A stretch of 64,000 nucleotides of DNA from JACVRW01 sp963751105 (GCA_963751105.1 CAVVTG010000002.1:992001-1056000); one strand, 5' to 3'; positions 50,959 to 59,859 are shown, counted from the stretch's first letter. Notes: a model not told the origin generated them from the sequence alone. Numbers and translations are program-made.

Positions 50959-51165
50959 ATGCGCATCAGCGCGCGCAATCAGCTGAAGGGAACGGTCAGC
51001 GGCATCCGGCGCGGTGAGGCCATTGCCAACGTGGAGCTGGAGGTGGCCGGCCAGCGTCTGGTGGCGTCGATCACGGTCGAGTCCGTGGACGAGCTGGGGC
51101 TTGACACCGGCAGCGAGGTCACCGCGGTGATCAAGGCGTCGGACGTGATGCTGGCCACCGAGTAG
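50959..51165 (+). CDS. mop: Molbindin (Mop) small molybdate-binding protein
   Basis: 68 aa single Mop domain: MRISARNQLKGTVSGIRRGE and VTAVIKASDVMLATE. Molbindins assemble into oligomers that store molybdate in the cytoplasm. ATG at 50959 with a clear GGAGG Shine-Dalgarno (50948-50952, spacing 6), unlike most starts here. Last gene of the mod cluster. Confidence 0.9.
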   Translation: MRISARNQLKGTVSGIRRGEAIANVELEVAGQRLVASITVESVDELGLDTGSEVTAVIKASDVMLATE

Positions 51166-51168
51166 CGC

Positions 51169-52044
51169 CTACGGGCCGAGACACATCCAGCGCAGCGCGC
51201 CGTTGAGCACCTCGGCGCGCTCCCACTGGAGGAAGTGGCCCGCCCCCGGGACCACGAAGGGGCCGGCCCGCTCGGGGAAGGCGGCCTCCATGCGCTCCGG
51301 AAAGTCGCGCGGGATCACGTGGTCCTCGGGCCCGTACAGGATGAGCGCGGGCGTGGGGTTGATCTCGACCAGGCGCACGGGCTCCGGGGCGGTGCGCGGG
51401 CCGCCCACGTACTCGTAGTTGGCGATGGAGGCGCGGAAGTGCTCGGCATCGGCGAAGGGCTCGGTCAGGCGCCCCACGTCCTCACGCGTGAACGAGCCCG
51501 GCGCCGCCCAGAAGCGCGACCCGTAGAACTGCGCGACGTAGCGGCGGCGCTTGTCGGGGGTGTCGAGCTCGGCCGCGAGACCGTCGGCGTCTCGCGACTG
51601 GCGGGCGAAGTAGTCGGCCGCCATGCGCACCTCGGGCGCGAGACCGCGCGGGCCGTCGGGCAGCACCGGCGGGATCGTGTTGAACAGGACCAGCCGGCTG
51701 ACGAGGCCCTCGTACCGGAGGGAGAGGTCCTGCGCCACCACGCCCCCGAGGTCGCCGGCGCAGACCACCGCGGACTCATGGCCGAGCTCTTCGCGCAGGA
51801 GCGCGGCCATGTCGTGCGAGTGGGCCGCCGCGTCGTAGCGCTCGTCCGGCGCCAGCCCCGAGTCGCCGAAGCCGCGCAGGTCGGGCGCGATGACCTCGAA
51901 CCCGGCCGCGGCGAGGGCCGGCACGTTGCGCTCCCAGATCCGCCTCGTCTCAGGCCAGCCGTGCAACAGCAGCAGCGGAGCGCCGCCGGCGCCCTCGCGC
52001 TCGTAGACGAGCTCGGCTCCGGTGCTGAGGCTCGCCGCGGGCAC
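51169..52044 (-). CDS. Alpha/beta hydrolase, epoxide-hydrolase-like
   Basis: 291 aa. The oxyanion motif is LLHGWPETR and the nucleophile elbow is CAGDLGGVV, with Asp as nucleophile as in epoxide hydrolases and haloalkane dehalogenases. LILYGPEDHVIP carries the acid and PGAGHFLQWE the catalytic His. The substrate cannot be fixed. GTG at 52044; TACACT lies 6 nt upstream. Convergent with mop, divergent from leuS. Confidence 0.9.
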   Translation of the reverse strand: MPAASLSTGAELVYEREGAGGAPLLLLHGWPETRRIWERNVPALAAAGFEVIAPDLRGFGDSGLAPDERYDAAAHSHDMAALLREELGHESAVVCAGDLGGVVAQDLSLRYEGLVSRLVLFNTIPPVLPDGPRGLAPEVRMAADYFARQSRDADGLAAELDTPDKRRRYVAQFYGSRFWAAPGSFTREDVGRLTEPFADAEHFRASIANYEYVGGPRTAPEPVRLVEINPTPALILYGPEDHVIPRDFPERMEAAFPERAGPFVVPGAGHFLQWERAEVLNGALRWMCLGP

Positions 52045-52050
52045 CGCGCG

Positions 52051-52056
52051 AGTGTA
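52051..52056 (-). promoter_or_regulatory. -10-like TACACT for the alpha/beta hydrolase
   Basis: On the minus strand TACACT ends 6 nt before the GTG at 52044. Confidence 0.45.
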
Positions 52057-52081
52057 GGCCCGGGCAGGCCCCGGCCGCCGT

Positions 52082-52087
52082 TAGTCT
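52082..52087 (+). promoter_or_regulatory. -10-like TAGTCT for leuS
   Basis: TAGTCT ends 11 nt before the ATG at 52099. Confidence 0.35.
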
Positions 52088-52098
52088 CCTGAGGTCCG

Positions 52099-54561
52099 AT
52101 GGCAGAGCGCTACGACCCGAGTGCGATAGAGCCCAAGTGGCAGAAGTTGTGGGCCGACGAGCACACCTGGGAGGTCTCGAACGACGAGGTTCGAGACCAG
52201 CCCATGGCCTACGTGCTCGAGATGCTGCCGTATCCCTCGGGCGAGCCGCACATCGGCCATCTGAAGAACTACTCCCTGGGCGACGCGGTCGCGCACTTCC
52301 AGCGCCGGCACGGGCACCTCGTCCTGCATCCCATGGGCTACGACGCCTTCGGACTGCCCGCCGAGAACCACGCCATCAAGACCGGCCGCCACCCCCGGGA
52401 AGCCACGGAGGAGGCAATCGGCCAGTTCCAGGAGCAGTTCCGGCGCTGGGGCATCTCGATCGACTGGACGCGGGAGTTCGGCACCCACGAGCCGCGCTAC
52501 TACCGCTGGACCCAGTGGCTCTTCCTGCGGCTGTTCGAGCGCGGCCTGGCCTATCGCAAGGAGGCGGCGGTCAACTGGTGCCCGAAGGACGCCACGGTCC
52601 TGGCCAACGAGCAGGTGATCGACGGCCGCTGCGAGCGCTGCGGCACCATCGTGGAGATCCGCCAGCTCGAGCAGTGGTTCTTTCGCATCACCGAGTACGC
52701 CGACCGGCTGCTCGAGGACATCGAAACCGTCTCCTGGCCACCCCACGTGGTGGCCATGCAGGACAACTGGATCGGCCGCTCGGAGGGCGCGGAGGTGGTG
52801 TTCCGCTGCGAAGAGCTCGGCATCGACTACCCGGTCTTCACCACCCGCCCCGACACGCTCTTCGGGGCCACCTTCTTCGTGATGGCGCCGGAGCATCCCG
52901 ACGTCTTCCGGCTCAACGACTCGCCCGAGGTGCACGAGTACGTGAACCACTCGCTGCGCGAGACGCCCGAGGAGCGCGGGGACGAGGAGCGCGAGAAGAC
53001 GGGGGTCGCGCTCGGTCGCACCGTCCTCAACCCCGTCACCGGTGAGCAGATACCCATGTACGTGGCCGACTACGTGCTGATGGAGTACGGCACGGGTGCC
53101 GTGATGGCGGTGCCGGCGCACGACCAGCGCGACTACGAATTCGCCCAGAAGTTCGGTCTGGAGATCAGACAGGTCGTCCAGGGCGACGAGCCGCCGGCCG
53201 AGGGCGAGGCGTTCGTGGCCCACTCGGAGGACGAGCGGCTGGTCAACTCCGGCGAGTTCGACGGCCTCAGCGCCCCCGAGGGCAAGAAGGCCATCGTGGG
53301 CTGGCTCGACGAACGCGACCTCGGGCGCGCCACGGTCAACTACCGCCTGCGTGACTGGCTGCTCTCGCGCCAGCGCTACTGGGGGTGTCCCATTCCGATC
53401 ATCCACTGCCCGGACGACGGCCTGGTGCCCGTGCCCGACGATCAGCTGCCGGTCGAGCTGCCCGAGCTCGAGGACTACACGCCCAAGGGCCGCTCGCCCT
53501 TGGCCTCGGCCGAGGACTGGGTGAGTGTGCGCTGCCCGAAGTGCGGGGGCGAGGCGCGGCGGGAGACGGACACCATGGACACCTTCGTGGACTCGGCCTG
53601 GTACTTCCTGCGCTACTGCGACCCGGACAACGCCGAGGCCGCCTTCGACCGCGAGATCGCCGACCGCTGGATGCCCGTCGATCAGTACATCGGGGGCGTG
53701 GAGCACGCGATCCTGCATCTGCTCTACGCGCGCTTCTTCGTCAAGGCGCTGGCCGACATGGACCTGCTGGGCGTGCAGGAGCCGTTCGCCCGGCTCTTCA
53801 CCCAGGGGATGATCACCCGCGACGGAGCGAAGATGTCGAAGTCGCGGGGCAACGTGGTCTCGCCGCGGGAGTTGATCGAGCGCTACGGGGCGGACACCGC
53901 TCGCTGCTACATCCTCTTCATCGGGCCGCCCGACCGCGACGCCGACTGGTCCGATGCCGGAGTGGGAGGGGTGCACCGGTTCCTGTCGAGGCTGTGGACG
54001 CTCGCCGTCCAGGCGCCGGAGCCCGACGCGGGCCCTGTCGCCGATGCCGCGGCGCACGACGACCTGGAAGGCGCCGAGCCGTCCGCCGTCCTTCGCAAGG
54101 CACACTGGGCCATCGACCGGGTCACCCGCGACATGGACCACAACTTCGCCTTCAACACCGCGATTGCCGCGGTGATGGAGCTGGTCAACGAGATCTACCG
54201 CGGGCGTGACTCGGCGCCGGCGGCCGACGTGCGCTTTGCCATCGCCACCGCGGGCTCGCTCGTGTTCCCGTTCGCCCCGCACCTGGGCTCCGAGGTCTAC
54301 GAGCGCCTGACCCGCCGGCGGGTGTGGGAGGAGCCCTGGCCGGAGGCCGATCCGCGGCTGCTCGTCACCGACGAGATCCAGCTCGTGATTCAGCTCAACG
54401 GGAAGCTGATCGATCGCCTGGCCGCGCCGGCGAACGCCTCGGAGGAGGAGCTCGAGGAGATCGCCCGCGGCTCGGAGCGGCTGGAGGCCCGCCTGAACGG
54501 CAAGCAGATCGTCAAGGCCGTGGTCGTACCCGGCCGTCTGGTCAACTTCGTGGTGAGATGA
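52099..54561 (+). CDS. leuS: Leucyl-tRNA synthetase
   Basis: 820 aa class I synthetase. The HIGH motif region is PYPSGEPHIGHLKNY and the KMSKS is AKMSKSRGNV. The editing domain includes VFTTRPDTLFGATF. The zinc-ribbon-like CxxC pair is CPKCGGEARRETDTMDTFVD. The stop overlaps the next gene by 4 nt. Confidence 0.98.
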   Translation: MAERYDPSAIEPKWQKLWADEHTWEVSNDEVRDQPMAYVLEMLPYPSGEPHIGHLKNYSLGDAVAHFQRRHGHLVLHPMGYDAFGLPAENHAIKTGRHPREATEEAIGQFQEQFRRWGISIDWTREFGTHEPRYYRWTQWLFLRLFERGLAYRKEAAVNWCPKDATVLANEQVIDGRCERCGTIVEIRQLEQWFFRITEYADRLLEDIETVSWPPHVVAMQDNWIGRSEGAEVVFRCEELGIDYPVFTTRPDTLFGATFFVMAPEHPDVFRLNDSPEVHEYVNHSLRETPEERGDEEREKTGVALGRTVLNPVTGEQIPMYVADYVLMEYGTGAVMAVPAHDQRDYEFAQKFGLEIRQVVQGDEPPAEGEAFVAHSEDERLVNSGEFDGLSAPEGKKAIVGWLDERDLGRATVNYRLRDWLLSRQRYWGCPIPIIHCPDDGLVPVPDDQLPVELPELEDYTPKGRSPLASAEDWVSVRCPKCGGEARRETDTMDTFVDSAWYFLRYCDPDNAEAAFDREIADRWMPVDQYIGGVEHAILHLLYARFFVKALADMDLLGVQEPFARLFTQGMITRDGAKMSKSRGNVVSPRELIERYGADTARCYILFIGPPDRDADWSDAGVGGVHRFLSRLWTLAVQAPEPDAGPVADAAAHDDLEGAEPSAVLRKAHWAIDRVTRDMDHNFAFNTAIAAVMELVNEIYRGRDSAPAADVRFAIATAGSLVFPFAPHLGSEVYERLTRRRVWEEPWPEADPRLLVTDEIQLVIQLNGKLIDRLAAPANASEEELEEIARGSERLEARLNGKQIVKAVVVPGRLVNFVVR

Positions 54562-55260
54562 GCGCGCGCCAAGGACCCATACAGGTGCCGGTGGGGCCGC
54601 TCGTCGGCGCTCTCGGTGGAGTGATCCTGCTCGTGGCGCTGTTCCTCGACTGGTACGACGGGCTCACCGGCTTCACGGTGTTCGAGTTCGTGGACATCGT
54701 GCTGGTGGTCTGCGCGGTCCTGATCATCCTGCAGCTGGCCGGGGGGATTGGCCTGCTCCAGCCACCGCTCTCGCCCGGGCTCTCGCTGCTCGTGGCGCTG
54801 TTCGCGGTGCTGGTCGTGCTGACCCAGGTGGTCAACGACCCGCCGGCGGTGGCCGGCGGCAACGGACCCGACCAGGCGATCGGCATCTGGCTGGCGGTGG
54901 GCGGCTCGGCGCTGATGGTCGCCGGCGCGGTGCTGGCCACGGCGCACATCTCGCTGGCCGTGGAGCCGCGCGACCCCGCCGCAGAGCAGGCGGGCCCGAG
55001 ACGACACCGGATCCGAGGCGGCGACAGAGCCGGTGCGGGCGCGCCGCGAGCGCACCGAGGCACCGGATGCCGACGCCGGGACGCCGGCGTCGTGGCAGCG
55101 CGGGCGGGCGGCGTCCACTCCTGCTGACGAGCCGGCGACTTCGCAGGGTGCCAGGCGTTCCCCGCCGAAGCGTGCGAAGGCCGGCTCCTCGAAACGAGCG
55201 AAGCCGGCCTCGTCGCCGGACCCGGACCCTGAATCGGGTCCCGGCACCGAGCAGCCCTGA
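54558..55260 (+). pseudogene. Membrane protein coupled to leuS, with one +1 frame disruption
   Basis: ATG at 54558 overlaps the leuS stop. The first about 145 codons encode four or five membrane helices (GVILLVALFLDWYDGLTGF, SLLVALFAVLVVLTQVV). After about 54992-54999 the starting frame becomes Arg-rich and ends at 55127. The next frame instead gives a plausible charged tail (DDTGSEAATEPVRARRERTE, then PPKRAKAGSSKRAKPASS) ending at 55260, exactly where the following gene begins with an NTGA overlap. This supports one extra base near the GGGCCC at 54992-54997. Function unknown. It may be an intact gene with a sequence error. Confidence 0.65.
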
Positions 55261-55709
55261 GCACGCCGGCTTACCTGGCCGTCGTCGGACCCGGCGAGGC
55301 AGGCGCCGACGACATCGCCTCCGCAGAGGCCGCGGGCGCCGAGCTGGCCAAACGCGGCGCCGTACTCGTCTGCGGCGGGCTGGGCGGAGCGATGGAGGCG
55401 GCCTGTCGCGGCGCCAAGGAAGCGGGTGGGCTGACGGTGGGACTCCTGCCGGGCCCGGACCGGTCGGCCGCCAACCGGTGGGTGGACGTGGCCGTGGCCA
55501 CCGGGCTCGGCGAGGTCCGGAACACCCTGGTCGTCCGGGCTGCGGACGCGCTGATCGCCGTGGGCGGCGGGTACGGCACCCTGTCGGAGGTGGCGCTCGC
55601 CCTCAGGGCGGGCAAGACGGTGGTGGGCATCGGTAGCTGGGACATCGAGGGTGTAGTCACGGCGCAGTCCGCGCCCGAGGCGGTCACGCTGGCGCTCGAG
55701 GCCATCTAG
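55257..55709 (+). CDS. LOG-like Rossmann protein (TIGR00725 type), probable CTG start
   Basis: 150 aa. AYLAVVGPGEAGADDIASAE at the N-terminus and AVGGGYGTLSEVALALR (the GGxGTxxE motif of the lysine-decarboxylase-like/LOG fold) define the family. No ATG/GTG/TTG precedes the conserved first strand; CTG at 55257 forms a CTGA overlap with the preceding stop, as seen with ATG/GTG/TTG elsewhere in this window. Members are probable nucleotide phosphoribohydrolases, but the substrate is unknown. Confidence 0.8.
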   Translation: MSTPAYLAVVGPGEAGADDIASAEAAGAELAKRGAVLVCGGLGGAMEAACRGAKEAGGLTVGLLPGPDRSAANRWVDVAVATGLGEVRNTLVVRAADALIAVGGGYGTLSEVALALRAGKTVVGIGSWDIEGVVTAQSAPEAVTLALEAI

Positions 55710-55712
55710 ACT
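55707..55712 (+). promoter_or_regulatory. -10-like TAGACT for the decarboxylase
   Basis: TAGACT overlaps the stop of the preceding gene and ends 8 nt before the ATG at 55721. Confidence 0.45.
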
Positions 55713-55720
55713 CGGCGCGC

Positions 55721-57238
55721 ATGTCCGTATCCGAGCCGGCGGCCGGGACGACCGAAAGCCAGCCCAGCCCTCAGCATTCAGACACCCCCTATCTCGACGC
55801 CCTCCGGGCCTACGCCGCCCGCAACCCTGGGCGCTTCCACGTGCCCGGGCACAAGGGCGGGCCGGGAGCCGATCCCGGGCTGATCGAGGCCTACGGCCCC
55901 GCGGCCCTTGCCCTCGACATACCCGCCCTGACCTACGGGATCGACCTGGGGGAGGAGCCGACTCCGTTCATCGCCGCCCAGCAGCTGGCGGCCGAGGCGT
56001 GGGGCGCGTCGCGCACTTGGTGGCTCGTGAACGGGGCGTCCCAGGGCAACCACGTGGCGCTCCTCACCCTGGGCCATCGCGGCACCCGGGTGGTGACCCA
56101 GCGCAACGCCCACTCGAGCACGATCGACGCCCTGGTCATGTCCGGCCTCAGGCCGACGTTCGTAGCCCCGGAGCTCGATCCCGAGCTGCACATCGCACAC
56201 TGCATGACGCCGGAGGCCCTCGATCGGGCCCTCACCGACACACCCGGCGCCGTGGGCGCGACGGTGGTGTCGCCCACCTACTTCGGGGCGGTGGCCGACG
56301 TGGCCGCGCTGGTGGAGGTCGCTCACCGGCACGGGGTGCCGCTCGTGGTCGACGAGGCGTGGGGTGCGCACCTGCCGTTCCACGAGGACCTGCCGGCGCA
56401 CGCCCTCAGCCTCGGGGCGGACCTCGTGGTATCGAGCATCCACAAGATCGTGGGCAGCCTGACCCAGTCGGCGATGATCCATCTGGGCCACGGCGACCTG
56501 ATCGAGGAGAGCGTGGTCGATCGCTGCGTGACCCTGGTGGAGTCCACTAGCCCCAACTCGCTGCTGTTCGGCTCCCTCGACGCGGCCCGCCGCAGCGCCG
56601 CGGTCAGTGGGCGGGAGCTGCTCGGCGAGACGCTGTCCGCGCTGCGACGCACGCGCGAGGCGGTGCGCGAGATCCCCGGCCTCGATGTGCTCGACGAACG
56701 TCTCGCGGGCGCCCCGGGGGTGTTCGACTACGACCCGCTGCGCCTGGCGATCGACGTGCGCGGAACGGAGACGACCGGCTTCGAGCTCGCTCGCCTGGTC
56801 CGCGAGCAGGACGACGTGTTCGTGGAGCTGGCCGGCGAGAACGTGATGGTGGCCGTGTTCGGCATGGGCGAGGACGCGGCCGCCACCAGCGAGCGGCTCC
56901 TCACGTCGCTTCGCCACGCCGTGGACACGGTGCAGACCCAGCCCCTCGATCCCGAGTCCAACCGGTTCGCTCCGCCACCGCCGTGGGGCGAGCTCGTGAT
57001 GACGCCGCGAGAAGCGTTTCTCGGCCCGCAGGAGGCCGTTCCGGTCGCCGACGCGGTGGGCCGGGTGTCAGCGGAGTCGCTTGCCGCGTACCCGCCCGGC
57101 ATACCCAACGTGCTGCCGGGCGAGCGGCTGTCGGCGGAGACGCTCGACTACATCGAGCAGACCCTGGCCCACGGCGGCAGCCTCCGCGGGGCGAGCGACA
57201 AGACGCTTAGCACGCTGCGGGTGGCCATCGAGCCGTAG
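55721..57238 (+). CDS. Orn/Lys/Arg decarboxylase family protein
   Basis: 505 aa fold-type I PLP enzyme of the short (non-wing-domain) Orn/Lys/Arg decarboxylase group. PGHKGGPGADP near residue 45, VNGASQGNHVALL, VVDEAWGAHLPFH and the PLP lysine in SSIHKIVGSLTQS are visible. It would make a polyamine (putrescine, cadaverine or agmatine). ATG at 55721. The neighbouring minus-strand genes handle ureido and guanidino amino acids, which favours an arginine/ornithine context (inference). Confidence 0.9.
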   Translation: MSVSEPAAGTTESQPSPQHSDTPYLDALRAYAARNPGRFHVPGHKGGPGADPGLIEAYGPAALALDIPALTYGIDLGEEPTPFIAAQQLAAEAWGASRTWWLVNGASQGNHVALLTLGHRGTRVVTQRNAHSSTIDALVMSGLRPTFVAPELDPELHIAHCMTPEALDRALTDTPGAVGATVVSPTYFGAVADVAALVEVAHRHGVPLVVDEAWGAHLPFHEDLPAHALSLGADLVVSSIHKIVGSLTQSAMIHLGHGDLIEESVVDRCVTLVESTSPNSLLFGSLDAARRSAAVSGRELLGETLSALRRTREAVREIPGLDVLDERLAGAPGVFDYDPLRLAIDVRGTETTGFELARLVREQDDVFVELAGENVMVAVFGMGEDAAATSERLLTSLRHAVDTVQTQPLDPESNRFAPPPPWGELVMTPREAFLGPQEAVPVADAVGRVSAESLAAYPPGIPNVLPGERLSAETLDYIEQTLAHGGSLRGASDKTLSTLRVAIEP

Positions 57239-57270
57239 ACGGCGCGCGGTCGGCGCCTCGGCCGGCTTGC

Positions 57271-58491
57271 CTACACGACCTCGCCTGCGATCACCCGCTC
57301 GGCCAGACGCCCGAACGCCGCGATGGCCTGCTCGAGATGATCCTCGGGCGTGTCCTCCTCGCGGGCGTGGCTGAGGCCCCGGCTCGAGCTCGTGAACATC
57401 ATCGCCGCGGGCAGGCGCCGGGCGATCTCGGCGGCGTCGTGGAGTGCGCCGCTGGCCAGCGTTCGACCGGTGCCGGCGGCCTCGAGCGCTGCGGCCACCA
57501 GGCGCTCGTCGAAGGGGATCGGCTCGATCCGCCAGATCTCCTCTTCGTCGTGGTCGCAGCGTTGCTGCTCGGCCGCCTTCGCGGCCGCGGCCCGGGTGCC
57601 GGCGAGCATGGCGGCGAGCGGTTCGGGCTCGGCGTGGCGCAGGTCGACCTGCAGCTCCGCCCGCCCGGGCACGGCGGTGACGATGCCCGGCTCGAGGCGT
57701 AGCGCACCGGCCGTGCCCACCCCGCCGTGCTCGCGTGCGATCTCCTCGACCGCCAGGCCGGTTCGCGCGGCGGCGAGGCCGGCGTCACGGCGCATGTCCA
57801 TTGGCGTGGTCCCGGCGTGCGACGCCTGGCCGGTGAATACCAGCCGCAGGCGTTCCACTCCGAACGTGCCGCTCACGGCGGCGACGGCAACGCCCTCCTG
57901 CTCGAGCACCGGGCCCTGCTCGATGTGGAGCTCGAGGTAGGCGACCAGCCCCGTCAGCCGGCGCTGCGCCTCGGTCGCCCGGACCAGATCGACGCCGTGC
58001 TCGGCCACGACGTCGGACAGCCTGTGGCCTTCGGCATCGGTCAGGACAGCGACCGCCTCGGGGTCGAGCGTGCCCGCCGCCGCCGAGCTGCCGAACAGGC
58101 TGCGACCGAAGCGGGCGCCCTCCTCGTCGGCGAAATCCACCAGCACGACAGTGCGCGCCGGGCACCCGTCCTCGGCCGTGGCGCGCAGCAGCTCGAGCCC
58201 GGCCATCACGCCGAGCGCGCCGTCGAGCCAGCCGCCGGCCGGCACCGAGTCGAGGTGGGAGCCGAACGCCACGGCGTCCGCGTGCTCGCCCGGGAGCGAT
58301 GCCCAGAGGTTCCCGGCCTCGTCGACCTCGACGGTGAGTCCGTCGATCTCGTCGAGCCGCTCGCGCAGCAGTGTCCGCGCGGCCACCCATTCGGGCGTCC
58401 AGCACACCCGTCGCGCACCGGTCTCGGGACCGCCCGTGCGCTGCTCGAGCTCGCGCAGGTCGGCGATCGCCCGGCGAGGGTCGACCGTCAC
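57271..58491 (-). CDS. M20-family carbamoylase / allantoate amidohydrolase-type enzyme
   Basis: 406 aa. Metal ligands appear in FGSHLDSVPAGGWLDGALGV, VDFADEEGARFG and YLELHIEQGPVLE; the dimerisation-domain motif is GQASHAGTTPMDMRRD. Family members remove the N-carbamoyl group of amino acids or hydrolyse allantoate. The GTG at 58491 is chosen because it starts the conserved region and follows the upstream gene's stop by 40 nt; a longer frame reaches 58587. Likely co-transcribed with the guanidino hydrolase upstream. Confidence 0.88.
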   Translation of the reverse strand: MTVDPRRAIADLRELEQRTGGPETGARRVCWTPEWVAARTLLRERLDEIDGLTVEVDEAGNLWASLPGEHADAVAFGSHLDSVPAGGWLDGALGVMAGLELLRATAEDGCPARTVVLVDFADEEGARFGRSLFGSSAAAGTLDPEAVAVLTDAEGHRLSDVVAEHGVDLVRATEAQRRLTGLVAYLELHIEQGPVLEQEGVAVAAVSGTFGVERLRLVFTGQASHAGTTPMDMRRDAGLAAARTGLAVEEIAREHGGVGTAGALRLEPGIVTAVPGRAELQVDLRHAEPEPLAAMLAGTRAAAAKAAEQQRCDHDEEEIWRIEPIPFDERLVAAALEAAGTGRTLASGALHDAAEIARRLPAAMMFTSSSRGLSHAREEDTPEDHLEQAIAAFGRLAERVIAGEVV

Positions 58492-58531
58492 CGGGCGCCG
58501 TGACGTGGCCGCCGGCGGCGAGCGGCCGCCC

Positions 58532-59419
58532 TCAAGCCACCCGCTCCCGGCGGATGGCCTGCATGAGGCAGTGCGCACCGCCGCCACCGAGCGTGAAGGC
58601 GGCCAACTCCGGGTCGTACACGGTCAGGCCGAGCGCTCGCAGGCGGTCGTTCAGTCCTTTCGACTCCGCGCTCGTGAGCACCCGGTCGCCACCCAGGCAG
58701 ACGCCGTTCACACCCAGCTTCAGCGCGTCGGCCAGCGACACCGGCACGATCTCGACGCCCTTCGACTCGAGCCAGCGCGTGAACCCCGCGCCCGCCTGCT
58801 CGACACACACGGCAGCGAGCTTCTCGCCCAGCATCGCCGCCAGCACGTCGATGTGCAGGAAGTGGGGTGGGATGCGCTCGATCCGGACCTCCCAGCCGTC
58901 GGCCTCGAGCCATCCGGCAAGTTGTCGTGCTGCGGGCTCCTGTGTGCGCTCCTCTCCGTTGCCTATCACCGCCACACCGGGCTCCACGATCATGAAGTCG
59001 CCGCCCTCCAGCGCCGCGGCGGTGATCATGCGGTGAATGGGGATGTCGTTCTCCTGGTAGAAGCGAATGACCGGCGAATATTCGCCCCTCCGCCACCACT
59101 GGTGGCACTGGGTGACGATCGCCCCCTGGGGCACGTTGACGCTCGAATCCCGGGCGAACACCTGGTACGGCAGGGCGGGATCCGGCTCGAGGAAGTGGGT
59201 GCGGACGCCTGCCTCCCGGTAGACGCTGACCATCTCGGCGTGCTGGCGCAGGGCGTCGTCGCGACTGAAGCTCAGTCCGCTGTCGAGCGTCGCCCGCGCG
59301 ATGGCGCTCGCCGGGAGCCAGTGGAAGTTCTCGGGCGGGCACAGCAGGACATCGAGGAGGCGGCCATACTCCGAATCGACCCCCCACGCCGTCTCGATCC
59401 CCGTCGCCTCGTCCGTCAT
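58532..59419 (-). CDS. Arginine-deiminase-superfamily guanidino hydrolase (DDAH-like)
   Basis: 295 aa. The amidinotransferase/deiminase fold is shown by VFARDSSVNVPQGAIV, ALEGGDFMIVEPG, the catalytic His in PPHFLHIDVLAAML and the catalytic Cys in GGGGAHCLMQAIRR close to the C-terminus. This matches dimethylargininase-like enzymes, which give citrulline, but other guanidino or ureido substrates are possible. The ATG at 59419 has a GAGGGG Shine-Dalgarno (about 9 nt upstream); the longer open frame to 59527 lacks support. Confidence 0.88.
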   Translation of the reverse strand: MTDEATGIETAWGVDSEYGRLLDVLLCPPENFHWLPASAIARATLDSGLSFSRDDALRQHAEMVSVYREAGVRTHFLEPDPALPYQVFARDSSVNVPQGAIVTQCHQWWRRGEYSPVIRFYQENDIPIHRMITAAALEGGDFMIVEPGVAVIGNGEERTQEPAARQLAGWLEADGWEVRIERIPPHFLHIDVLAAMLGEKLAAVCVEQAGAGFTRWLESKGVEIVPVSLADALKLGVNGVCLGGDRVLTSAESKGLNDRLRALGLTVYDPELAAFTLGGGGAHCLMQAIRRERVA

Positions 59420-59491
59420 CCGTGTCCCCTCGTCTCGCTTACCACTCGACTCTCCGGCAGTCTGCCAGCGGTGGCTCGTGGACGGGTGGCC

Positions 59492-59767
59492 GTGAGTGAG
59501 CCGGTGCGCCGCCAGGTGGTGGTGCACGGAACGGTCCAGGGTGTCTTCTTCAGGGACTCGACCAGGCGCAAAGCGGTCTCCGCCGGGGTGAGCGGCTGGG
59601 TGTGCAACCGGCCCGACGGCACGGTGGAAGCCGTGTTCGAGGGCGATCCCGACGCCGTGGCGAGCATGGTGGAGTGGGCCCAGCAGGGCCCGCGCGGCGC
59701 CGCGGTCGAGCGTGTGGAGGAGTCCGAGGAGCCTGCCGAGGGCTTGACCGGCTTCGAGGTTCGCTGA
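59492..59767 (+). CDS. acyP: Acylphosphatase
   Basis: 91 aa. The signature VHGTVQGVFFRDSTRRKA includes the catalytic Arg; the catalytic Asn is in GWVCNRPDGTVEAVFEG. It hydrolyses acyl phosphates. GTG 59492 is chosen for family length; GTG 59486 is also in frame. It is transcribed divergently from the guanidino hydrolase. Confidence 0.9.
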   Translation: MSEPVRRQVVVHGTVQGVFFRDSTRRKAVSAGVSGWVCNRPDGTVEAVFEGDPDAVASMVEWAQQGPRGAAVERVEESEEPAEGLTGFEVR

Positions 59768-59834
59768 GCCTCCCCCGGGGCTCGCGCTCCGCTCTGCACG
59801 AGATCGTCACCAACTTGTGGCACAGGCGTGCCCA

Positions 59835-59845
59835 CGTGTAACACG
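59835..59845 (+). promoter_or_regulatory. Palindrome in the comEA promoter region
   Basis: CGTGT-A-ACACG, centred about 17 nt upstream of the -10-like TACGGT (59854-59859), that is near the -35 position. Candidate operator for competence gene control. Confidence 0.3.
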
Positions 59846-59853
59846 GTTCTTCG

Positions 59854-59859
59854 TACGGT
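59854..59859 (+). promoter_or_regulatory. -10-like TACGGT for comEA-comEC
   Basis: TACGGT ends 6 nt before the GTG at 59866. Confidence 0.45.
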
